NCBI GenBank assembly: GCA_016744085.1 | Contig: JADGFE010000009.1 | Span: 1 to 32,159 of the forward strand | Direction of reading: 5' to 3' | DNA length: 32,159 nt | Source of the DNA: Kiritimatiellales bacterium | GTDB taxonomy: Bacteria > Verrucomicrobiota > Kiritimatiellia > Kiritimatiellales > Pontiellaceae | In this document: positions 1 through 6,661 of the stretch, piece after piece | Position numbering within the stretch: the stretch's first letter is position 1 | Layout of the letters: each line of letters opens with the position of its first letter | Notes under the pieces: model-generated | What the model saw: only the letters and a program-made list of their open reading frames with translations | Told to the model about the DNA's origin: nothing | The model's database searches: none | Program-made: the position numbers and the translations under genes

Positions 1-98
1 AGGGTCTATTTTAAAGGAAAATCTCCTGTTTTCAGGGGTTAGGGGCATAAAAGGGCAGCATACTACCCACCGATTCTGCGGAAGAGGCTCTTTTTTAA

Positions 99-126
99 TC
101 ACGTCTCACGATTCACGTCTTACGAT
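99..126. repeat. 14-nt tandem repeat, two copies
   Basis: Two adjacent 14-nt units, TCACGTCTCACGAT (99-112) and TCACGTCTTACGAT (113-126), match at 13 of 14 positions and end just before the moaD start codon. The rest of 1-98 shows no convincing gene. It could be the tail of an upstream unit. The repeat looks like intergenic spacer DNA rather than a ribosome binding site, because no Shine-Dalgarno sequence is visible before moaD. Confidence 0.75.
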
Positions 127-128
127 TT

Positions 129-368
129 ATGAAAATTAACATTACCTATTATGCCATGTTCCGCGAAGAAGCTGGGTGCAGTGGCGAGCAGATTGAAGTT
201 GAGTCCGGTAATGCGGTTTCGGTTTTCGAAGTGCTGCAGAAAAAACATGATTTCAGTATGAGCCGTACGCACGTGCGCTTGGCCGTGAATGATGCTTTTG
301 TTGATTGGGAAACGCCGTTAAGCGATGGTGACTCCATTGTTTTCATCCCTCCCGTTGCCGGAGGCTAG
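129..368 (+). CDS. moaD: MoaD, molybdopterin synthase sulfur-carrier subunit
   Basis: This is the small subunit of molybdopterin synthase, a ubiquitin-like sulfur carrier. Its C-terminal thiocarboxylate donates sulfur to precursor Z in the cytoplasm during molybdenum cofactor synthesis. The 79-residue length fits the family. The protein ends in PPVAGG, with the required terminal Gly-Gly, and has the usual beta-grasp pattern (MKINITYYAMFREEAG at the start, GDSIVFIPPVAGG at the end). The ATG at 129 is the only sensible start; no clear Shine-Dalgarno sequence precedes it. The next gene downstream, about 107 nt away, encodes its partner MoaE fused to its activating enzyme, so the two very likely work together. 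ThiS is the main alternative for a small GG-ending protein, but the MoaE neighbour argues for MoaD. Confidence 0.93.
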   Translation: MKINITYYAMFREEAGCSGEQIEVESGNAVSVFEVLQKKHDFSMSRTHVRLAVNDAFVDWETPLSDGDSIVFIPPVAGG

Positions 369-379
369 AGAAATCAATT

Positions 380-450
380 CCTCGCAGAGGCGCAGAGCTC
401 GCTGAGGAATTATTAAATGTAGTCTCTGTGGTCTTCGCGCCTCTGCGAGG
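380..450. repeat. Intergenic inverted repeat with 14-bp perfect arms
   Basis: CCTCGCAGAGGCGC (380-393) is the exact reverse complement of GCGCCTCTGCGAGG (437-450), with a 43-nt AT-richer centre. It fills most of the gap between moaD and the moaE fusion. It has no T-tract after either arm, so it is not a typical Rho-independent terminator. From memory, words of the type 'ctctgtggtcttcgcgcctctgcg' recur between genes in many unrelated genomes, so it may be a dispersed palindromic repeat. I could not check this. Confidence 0.8.
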
Positions 451-475
451 GATAAAATCGGATTAGTAAGCTCCT

Positions 476-1930
476 ATGTTTAAAATCTATTCAGAACCGC
501 TCAATGCGGAAAAATTAAAAGCCGAAGCCGAAAATCCGACTTGCGGTGCGCTGGTTACTTTTGAGGGCTGGGTCCGCAATCACAACGACGGTCATGATGT
601 TACGTCGCTCGAATACGAAGCCTATAACGCGCTCGCCGAAGTTGAAGGGGAGCGCATTCTAGATGAGGCCAGAGAAAAGTTTGGTTTGAAGCAGGCGGTT
701 TGCGTACATCGGGTCGGTCATCTAGCCATCGGAGACCTTGCGGTCTGGGTCGGTGTTTCTACGCCGCACCGAGATGCCGCCTTCAAGGCCTGTCGATTTA
801 TTATCGATGAGATTAAGGTGCGCGTTCCGATCTGGAAGAAAGAGCACTATGTGTCCGGCGATTCCGGATGGGTTAACTGCGAAGAATGCGCAAAGCACGG
901 CCATAAGCCAAAAATGGATTACAGTCGCCAAACCGTTCTTCCGTTTATGGGTACGGCAGGGCAGGAAAAGTTGGCAGCAAGTAAAGTTCTTGTGGTGGGT
1001 GCCGGAGGGTTGGGTTGTCCGGTATTGACGTATCTGGCTGGAGCGGGCATTGGAAAACTCGGCATTGTTGAACACGATCATCTTGAAGCCAGTAATCTTC
1101 ATCGTCAGTTCCTGTATGCTCCCAAACACCTGGGCGAAAAAAAGGTGGCATTGGCAGAGCAATGGCTGAAACAATATAATCCTTCCCTTTCAGTTGAGAC
1201 CTATTCCGCGCGTTTTCAGACGCTGGAAGTCGAGCAACTCATGGCATACGACATTATTATAGAGTGCACCGACTGTATGAATACGAAGCTGCTTGTGAAC
1301 CGCGCAGCGCTTAAAGCCGGGGTGCCGGTGGTCTTTTCCAGTATCTATCAATTTGAAGGTCAGGTGCAGGTTGTGACTTCGGAATCGTCCTGCCTTGAAT
1401 GTCTCTACGAAGGCGGGGTGCCCAAAGATGTTCCAAGCTGTGCAGTTGCCGGCGTGTTAGGTGCTGTGCCCGGTGTGTTGGGTTCCATTCAGGCACTGGA
1501 GGCCATTAAGCAGTTACTTCAGCTGGATGGACGTTTGGAAAACCAGCTGTTGCTGGTTAACCTTGCTGACTATTCCATGCGCAAACTGGCTCTTCCGAAA
1601 AGTTCGCAGTGTCCTGCGCACGATTTGGAAACCCCGTTACCCGAGCCCATTGATATTACGGTGGAGGAACTGGATCAATTGGGAACCATGCAGATTGTGG
1701 ATATTAGAAATTCTGACGAAGTGCTGGCGGAGCCGTTGGCATGCGAACATATCCATATTCCCATGGACCAGTTGCTTAATCAGCCACAATTGCTGGATAA
1801 AGACGCTACGCACCTTTTGGTATGTGCTGCCGGTGTTCGGACTCAATATGCCGCTAATGCGTTACGAAGTGTGGGATATAATAAGGTCTACTCGCTGGTC
1901 GGTGGTAACCGGGTCTTAAATCAGTTGTAG
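476..1930 (+). CDS. moaE: MoaE-MoeB-rhodanese fusion protein
   Basis: This 484-residue protein has three domains. Residues 1-146 are MoaE, the catalytic large subunit of molybdopterin synthase, with the conserved WKKE segment followed by SGDSGWV. Residues 147-390 are a MoeB/ThiF-type E1-like adenylyltransferase that activates the MoaD C-terminus. It has the nucleotide-binding GAGGLG (about residue 175), SNLHRQFLY, ECTDC, the CLEC zinc knuckle and PSCAVAGVLG. Residues 391-484 are a rhodanese-like sulfurtransferase with active loop CAAGVRT (Cys450). MoeB plus rhodanese is the known MOCS3/Uba4 arrangement; adding MoaE at the front is unusual. The polypeptide would hold every activity needed to adenylate, sulfurate and use the MoaD carrier encoded just upstream. 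One oddity is that the second zinc pair reads CPAH instead of the usual CPxC. Confidence 0.93.
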   Translation: MFKIYSEPLNAEKLKAEAENPTCGALVTFEGWVRNHNDGHDVTSLEYEAYNALAEVEGERILDEAREKFGLKQAVCVHRVGHLAIGDLAVWVGVSTPHRDAAFKACRFIIDEIKVRVPIWKKEHYVSGDSGWVNCEECAKHGHKPKMDYSRQTVLPFMGTAGQEKLAASKVLVVGAGGLGCPVLTYLAGAGIGKLGIVEHDHLEASNLHRQFLYAPKHLGEKKVALAEQWLKQYNPSLSVETYSARFQTLEVEQLMAYDIIIECTDCMNTKLLVNRAALKAGVPVVFSSIYQFEGQVQVVTSESSCLECLYEGGVPKDVPSCAVAGVLGAVPGVLGSIQALEAIKQLLQLDGRLENQLLLVNLADYSMRKLALPKSSQCPAHDLETPLPEPIDITVEELDQLGTMQIVDIRNSDEVLAEPLACEHIHIPMDQLLNQPQLLDKDATHLLVCAAGVRTQYAANALRSVGYNKVYSLVGGNRVLNQL

Positions 1931-1951
1931 GGAGACCGGGCCTGGATCTTT

Positions 1952-2017
1952 TCGTAGACGCGACGTCCTCGTCGCTTGCCCCGCATAGAAAATGCGACGA
2001 GGACGTCGCGTCTACGA
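1952..2017. repeat. Perfect 24-bp inverted repeat between convergent genes
   Basis: TCGTAGACGCGACGTCCTCGTCGC (1952-1975) pairs over all 24 bases with 1994-2017, around an 18-nt loop. It lies between the 3' ends of the moaE fusion (+) and modC (-). RNA from either strand would fold into a very stable hairpin, so it could act as a bidirectional terminator or 3' barrier. The T content after the arms is modest (CATTTTA on the + side). The perfect arms suggest a recent or mobile REP-like repeat. Confidence 0.9.
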
Positions 2018-2038
2018 CATTTTAATCGGCATATGCAT

Positions 2039-3121
2039 CTATAGATGTTTCGTGGCCATGCTCTTGAATAGCACCCAGATGTTGGAGCCCACTCCCAATT
2101 TAAAATCCTGCGCCGTACCGGGTGTTATCTCAGCAAAGAGTAATCCTGCCTGAGTTTCGATATGACAAACGGAACGGTCGGATGCATGCACGATTTGAAC
2201 TACGGATCCCGCAAGCTGATTCCGTATAGAAATGGTTTCGATCCTTCCTGTCGATAGGGCAATCTGATTGGCTGCAATGCCAATGCTAATCTCCGATCCC
2301 ACTGAAAGATGATCTACCAGTTCGATACGAATGGTTTGGTCGGGGTTGTTCAAGGTTTCGACTTCGGTTGTGCCTCGTGATGGATTGTGGGCTTTAATGC
2401 GACCTCGAATGATATTCGTTAAATCGGCGTCTTTGAGTTCCTGCAGGGTTGCCGGATTTTGCACCAGCTTATCGAGTGTATTGTTTCCGACAATCGAGCC
2501 GTTCCGCATGAGCAAGAGCTGATTGGTAAGCTGAAGAATCTCGCCTAGATTGTGGCTGATTAAGATCGTGGGTAGCTTCAGTGCCTGATGTACTTTTGCC
2601 AAAAAGGGAAGGATTTGGATCTTGAGCGAGGCATCCAGCCCGGTAACCGGTTCATCCAGCAATAAAAGTTGCGGGTGCGCGAGCAGGGTTCGTCCGATAG
2701 CAATGCGCTGTTTTTCTCCACCGGAAAGATCATCGACGGAGCGGTCAATTAATTCGCGAATATTGAGCAGATCAACAATATCATCAAAGTCATAGGATGG
2801 TTTATTTCCGGTTATCCCTTCGCCCGCCCGTAGATTTTTTTCAACAGTCCAGTGGGGGAAAAGCCGGGCATCCTGAAAAATTAGGCCGATGTTGCGCTTG
2901 TGTGGTGGAATGAAAATTTTCCGGTCGGCATCGAATAAAGTTTTTCCGTCTAACCGAATGTGTCCACGGGGTGGTCGGTCGAGTCCGGCGATTGCTCGAA
3001 ACAGGGTGCTCTTTCCGCAGCCGGACGGGCCAAATATTCCGAGAGCGGATTCAGTGCAATGGAATTCAGCTTCTAGGCAAAAATCGCCCTGCTTATGCTT
3101 TATATTCACCTCGAGATTCAC
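2039..3121 (-). CDS. modC: ModC, molybdate ABC transporter ATP-binding protein
   Basis: This is the ATPase subunit that powers molybdate uptake on the cytoplasmic face of the inner membrane. The 360-residue length fits ModC. Visible motifs are Walker A GPSGCGKST (residues 31-39), the ABC signature LSGGEKQR (about 133-140), Walker B LLLLDEP, and the H-loop ISHN. The C-terminal part beyond about residue 290 has the TOBE/Mop-like beta pattern (IRNQLAGSVVQIVHA) that binds oxyanion in this family. Its start overlaps the modB stop by 4 nt (ATGA), so the two are translationally coupled. It is the last gene of modA-modB-modC. The Mop domain and molybdenum-cofactor neighbours favour molybdate (or tungstate) over sulfate. 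Confidence 0.95.
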   Translation of the reverse strand: MNLEVNIKHKQGDFCLEAEFHCTESALGIFGPSGCGKSTLFRAIAGLDRPPRGHIRLDGKTLFDADRKIFIPPHKRNIGLIFQDARLFPHWTVEKNLRAGEGITGNKPSYDFDDIVDLLNIRELIDRSVDDLSGGEKQRIAIGRTLLAHPQLLLLDEPVTGLDASLKIQILPFLAKVHQALKLPTILISHNLGEILQLTNQLLLMRNGSIVGNNTLDKLVQNPATLQELKDADLTNIIRGRIKAHNPSRGTTEVETLNNPDQTIRIELVDHLSVGSEISIGIAANQIALSTGRIETISIRNQLAGSVVQIVHASDRSVCHIETQAGLLFAEITPGTAQDFKLGVGSNIWVLFKSMATKHL

Positions 3122-3810
3122 GACTCAAGTTTCCTTTTGGTCCAACGGGTGAGGTATTCGGAAACAAGCAACGATGCAAAACAGAGAATCAGTGAAAAAA
3201 CAACCAGCCGCATGGCCATCGTTTCTTCGCCAGGAACCTGCATGGCAGAATAAATAGCCAATGGCAGGGTTTGGGTCATGCCTTCCACATTGCCGGCAAA
3301 CGTAATGGTGGCTCCGAATTCGCCCAGACTCCGCGAGAAGGCGAGCAGAGTGCCTCCCAAAATACCCGGCCAGGCAAGTGGAAGCGTAATTTTAAAGAAG
3401 ACGCGTATGGGGTGAAACCCAAGGGTTTGAGCCGCCTCTTCCAGCCGGCGGTCCACCAAGGTAATGGCCAGTCGGACAGAGCGAACTGCCAACGGCAGGG
3501 CAACTATGGCCGAAGCGAGTACGGCCCCCTGCCAGGTAAAGACTAAGCGGATTCCAAACCATTGATCGAGCCATTGACCAATACAACCATTGCGCCCCAA
3601 AAGGACCAAAAGGAGATAGCCCGTAACAACCGGAGGTACAACCAGTGGGGCGTGGACTAGGCTCTCCAGAATAATCTTTCCGCGAAAGTCCCGGCGTGCG
3701 AGCAACCAGCCGAGAAAGATGGCTGGAATGGCGGTGACCACCGATACCCCGAGTGCAACTTTCAGCGAAAGCCAAATTGCCTGCCATTCAGTTGTGCTCA
3801 GTGGAGTCAT
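3118..3810 (-). CDS. modB: ModB, molybdate ABC transporter permease
   Basis: This is the inner-membrane channel subunit of the molybdate transporter. The 230 residues contain about five or six hydrophobic helices, with the first at roughly residues 12-35. The cytoplasmic EAA loop, EEAAQTLGFHPIRVFFKITLP, contacts ModC. The SRSLGEFGATITFAGN segment is highly typical of ModB/CysT-type permeases. The gene sits 22 nt after modA and overlaps modC by 4 nt. Length and motif order are normal, and nothing appears broken. Confidence 0.95.
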   Translation of the reverse strand: MTPLSTTEWQAIWLSLKVALGVSVVTAIPAIFLGWLLARRDFRGKIILESLVHAPLVVPPVVTGYLLLVLLGRNGCIGQWLDQWFGIRLVFTWQGAVLASAIVALPLAVRSVRLAITLVDRRLEEAAQTLGFHPIRVFFKITLPLAWPGILGGTLLAFSRSLGEFGATITFAGNVEGMTQTLPLAIYSAMQVPGEETMAMRLVVFSLILCFASLLVSEYLTRWTKRKLES

Positions 3811-3832
3811 GATACCTTATGCAAAAAGTCCG

Positions 3833-4549
3833 TTATTCAGGAATCAGGAAACCATGCCGGATCCAGATTGCTTTGCCGATTTCGGACTGCATGAATTTAA
3901 GGAATTCATTTGCAGAATCAGAAGCGTCCTTTAGGCATGCAACCGGGTAAATGATGGGGGCATGTGATTCGGGAGGGAAGGTGCCGGCCACGGTTACCCG
4001 ATCAGATTGCTGAGCATCGGTGGCATAGACAATGCCCGCTGACACTTCACCTCGCTCGATATAAAGCAGTGTCATTCGGGCATTCGATGTCATTACCAGA
4101 TTGGGGCGTAGAGGGTTTAGCCAGCCCATATAATCAAGGGCCTCCTGCGCATACATGCCCACCGGAACGCTTTTAAAATTTCCGACAGCAATTCGACCAT
4201 TGATGTTCTCATTAAACGCTATCGGCTTTCCGCGTGGTGCAACCAGCACAAGACTGTTAGCAAAGAGGTCAGAGCGCGTTGATGAATTAATAGATTCTTT
4301 TTCCTGAAGCCAGTCCATCCATTTGATGTTGGCGGAAATGAATAGATCAGCTTTGGCTCCTGCTTCAATCTGTCTGGCGAGTGCCCCAGAGGAAGCAAAG
4401 TTGAATCGGATTTTGTTGTTGCTGCTCTTTTCAAAAGAGGTTGCCAATTCGCGCATAACATCCGTGGTGCTAGAGGCGGCAAAAACAACGGTGTCCGCCG
4501 AGCTTTGGCGAAGCAACAAGATTAAAAACAGTGTAATGAATTTTTTAAT
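3833..4549 (-). CDS. modA: ModA, periplasmic molybdate-binding protein (5' end unusual)
   Basis: This is the periplasmic binding protein that captures molybdate for ModBC. Family hallmarks are FAASSTTDVM at the mature N-terminus, FNFASSGALARQIEAGAKADLFISA, and ERGEVSAGIVYATDA. The ORF track starts it at a TTG (4519), which lies inside the hydrophobic segment. Reading the same frame upstream gives IKKFITLFLILLLRQSSA before DTVVFAAS, a convincing signal peptide. An in-frame TGA at 4574-4576 bounds the extension, and no ATG, GTG or TTG lies between it and the signal peptide. I therefore propose ATT at 4549 (GGGGG six bases upstream) or a one-base slip from the ATG at 4553. That ATG in its own frame reads ATG TAT TAA. 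The start is uncertain; the function is not. Confidence 0.88.
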   Translation of the reverse strand: MKKFITLFLILLLRQSSADTVVFAASSTTDVMRELATSFEKSSNNKIRFNFASSGALARQIEAGAKADLFISANIKWMDWLQEKESINSSTRSDLFANSLVLVAPRGKPIAFNENINGRIAVGNFKSVPVGMYAQEALDYMGWLNPLRPNLVMTSNARMTLLYIERGEVSAGIVYATDAQQSDRVTVAGTFPPESHAPIIYPVACLKDASDSANEFLKFMQSEIGKAIWIRHGFLIPE

Positions 4550-4590
4550 ACATTTCCCCCCGGTTGGGATTGTTCAATTAACGTTGCTCT

Positions 4591-4610
4591 TACCTGCATT
4601 AGATCAGGTA
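4591..4610 (-). promoter_or_regulatory. Inverted repeat in the modA leader (operator or RNA element?)
   Basis: On the - strand the leader of modA contains TACCTGATCTAATGCAGGTA, with 6-bp perfect arms TACCTG/CAGGTA and an 8-nt centre, about 40 nt before the coding region. Its position suits an operator or small RNA hairpin controlling molybdate uptake. The words ACCTGATCT and AATGC also resemble the 3' half of a TPP riboswitch. The CUGAGA core of that riboswitch is missing, so I do not call one. Confidence 0.35.
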
Positions 4611-4649
4611 TGAAAGCAAGTCGTTTAATCGAACAAGCTGAGGGGCACC

Positions 4650-6599
4650 TCAATGCTGAGGGGGATAGACCTTGTGGCGATCCTCTTCGGTGAGAATATT
4701 GTAATAATACATCTGCCGTTGCCGGAACATGTCCAGCTGTTGCTTTAGCCTTCGCAATTGACCTTTATGCTGTCCTGCTAAATCCGTTGATTCAGAGGGA
4801 TCGGTTTCCAGATTCAGCAACCATTCGCCATCGCGTGCACTGGTGAAATATTTCCATGGGTAATCAATGATGCCATATGATTTTATAATGCCATGCGACA
4901 GGATGTAGATGGGCCCTTTTCGTGGTACAGCAAGTATGGGTTGACCTTGAAAGTTCGGGTGGTTCGGCTGGCCGAGGACTTCCAGTATCGTCGGATTAAT
5001 ATCGATCAGGGAAATTGGATCTTCCCGGGAGCCGGTTGTTGTTGAGCCCGGAACTTTAAACGTTGTGAGGGTGCGCATTTGATCCTCAAATAACGAGGTG
5101 CCGTGCGTGGGATATCCGCTTCCGTAAAAGGCTTCTCCATGATCCGAAGCGATCACAATAACACTGTTTTCGTAGAGACCATTTTCTTTAAGATAAGAAA
5201 TGAATTCACCGACCTGCGCATCGACATAATGGAGAGCGTTATCAAATTTGTTGATGACGTTTTCCTGATAATCCTGATCGTAGTGGAAAAACTTATATTT
5301 GAAATGGTCGGTGCTGCAGGGTAGGAAGGGGCGGGGGGCTTCATCGGGAATATCGTATGGGAAATGGGTGGCCTGAAAATTCAGGTACATAAAGAGGGGG
5401 CGGTTATCGTTTTTATCTTCCAGGAAATCGGTGGCACGTGTGCGAACAAGCGAGTCATCGATTTTGGACTCAATGCCAATATTGCTTCCCAGAAGATCTT
5501 TTGAGTGAAAATAATGCTCTAGTTCAGTGTGCGCATGCGTGAATGATTTCATGCCTTGCCAATCTTCATTCTGAGCGGAGAAAAAAGCGGTCTGGTAACC
5601 GGCGTGCGACAGTATGTCGAACAGTAGTATTTTTGGATAGTCTACATTTTCAAAACGGTCGAGCTGCTTTCTTCGGAGCGGATATTGTGAAGAGTGTACG
5701 CTGGTTTGGGAATAGTTGGAATGGTTGGCGGTGGCGTAGGAACGCGGGAAAATTATGCTGTCCCGTGCGAGGGCATCCAGATTCGGTGAAACATTTTTCC
5801 GGTTGTAGCCGGTGACCCCAAAGTGATCCCATGAAATGGATTCGAGCATAATGAAAAAGACATTGGGTTTGTCCTGTAGCGAGCCGGCAGCAACATAATC
5901 ATTCAACTCGATTGCCGGTTCCAGCACCAGGTCTACGAGCGCGCTGGCCGCCGGTTCAACGGATGGCAGCATGCCGTCAATGATTGATAGAGTCAGAAAA
6001 GTGGTGGGGAGCAGCTCTTTTCGTATGCGATCAGAGGTTTGGTCCGGTGAGCTGTAGATCAATGTAAAGCCGGCAGCACTGGTTGCTAAAAAGAGTACGC
6101 ACAGTATGGAAAATATTTTAGAGGAGTGTTTTTGTTCGTGGTCGTGATAGCGCCGGACATACAGCGTGCTGATTCCTGCTGCCAGCAGGGTGATCGCAAT
6201 CAGTTCCAGGGAATTGCTGCGACCGATGTCCGGAATAATCTGGCGCGTGTTATCGAGCGCGACACGCAGAGCATCCCAGGCTATGAATGATTCAATTTCC
6301 ACGAACATTAGCTGCGAAGCTACATACGTGCCCATGAATAGGATGGAGGCTACTGTACATAAAATCAGCCGGGCGATTTTCTTTCCGGTGGCAGGCAGCA
6401 GGCTAAATAGATGGTTTAATCCGTAGTGGACCAGCGACAGCAGGAATACCAGCGGAAACTGTAGGGTCCATGCGACCGGATATAACGAAAGATATTCCGA
6501 GCGGAAAGACTGCAGAACCACGGATGATATTATTGATATCAGGTTACAGAGAGTGAATAGCCCAAGCCATAAATAGAATGTTTTGATGAATTTGTGCAT
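4650..6599 (-). CDS. Membrane-anchored sulfatase-fold transferase/hydrolase (LtaS/OpgB/EptA-like)
   Basis: The N-terminal third carries about five transmembrane helices (for example KTFYLWLGLFTLCNLISII and ARLILCTVASILFMGTYVAS). The rest is an extracytoplasmic alkaline-phosphatase/sulfatase-fold domain, which is the architecture of lipoteichoic-acid synthase and phosphoethanolamine or phosphoglycerol transferases. Motifs include NVFFIMLESISWDHFG (first metal site), VIVIASDHGEAFYG and THGTSLFEDQMR (metal site), and LNLETDPSESTDL near the end. The sulfatase CxPSR motif is absent; the equivalent stretch reads NHSNYSQTS, so a Ser/Thr nucleophile and phosphotransfer are more likely than formylglycine sulfatase chemistry. 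I chose Met25 of the 673-aa ORF (MHKFIKTF), because the longer form overlaps the upstream gene and puts a polar tail before helix 1. It is the third gene of a surface-polymer operon; the substrate is unknown. Confidence 0.82.
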   Translation of the reverse strand: MHKFIKTFYLWLGLFTLCNLISIISSVVLQSFRSEYLSLYPVAWTLQFPLVFLLSLVHYGLNHLFSLLPATGKKIARLILCTVASILFMGTYVASQLMFVEIESFIAWDALRVALDNTRQIIPDIGRSNSLELIAITLLAAGISTLYVRRYHDHEQKHSSKIFSILCVLFLATSAAGFTLIYSSPDQTSDRIRKELLPTTFLTLSIIDGMLPSVEPAASALVDLVLEPAIELNDYVAAGSLQDKPNVFFIMLESISWDHFGVTGYNRKNVSPNLDALARDSIIFPRSYATANHSNYSQTSVHSSQYPLRRKQLDRFENVDYPKILLFDILSHAGYQTAFFSAQNEDWQGMKSFTHAHTELEHYFHSKDLLGSNIGIESKIDDSLVRTRATDFLEDKNDNRPLFMYLNFQATHFPYDIPDEAPRPFLPCSTDHFKYKFFHYDQDYQENVINKFDNALHYVDAQVGEFISYLKENGLYENSVIVIASDHGEAFYGSGYPTHGTSLFEDQMRTLTTFKVPGSTTTGSREDPISLIDINPTILEVLGQPNHPNFQGQPILAVPRKGPIYILSHGIIKSYGIIDYPWKYFTSARDGEWLLNLETDPSESTDLAGQHKGQLRRLKQQLDMFRQRQMYYYNILTEEDRHKVYPPQH

Positions 6600-6661
6600 G
6601 GTTTTAACGCGCAACCGTTTCCTGTTGGTGGAAGAAATGCAGAAGGTATGCCAACCAGGAG

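Noticed and set aside
4555-4650. TPP riboswitch upstream of modA
   Set aside because: Only the ACCTGATCT/AATGC words match; the CUGAGA core and the full helix set are absent, and the gene is for molybdate uptake.
5640-5760. Formylglycine sulfatase activity of the membrane enzyme
   Set aside because: The CxPSR/SxPSR motif is missing; the aligned stretch is SNYSQ, so a transferase or other phospho-enzyme is more likely.
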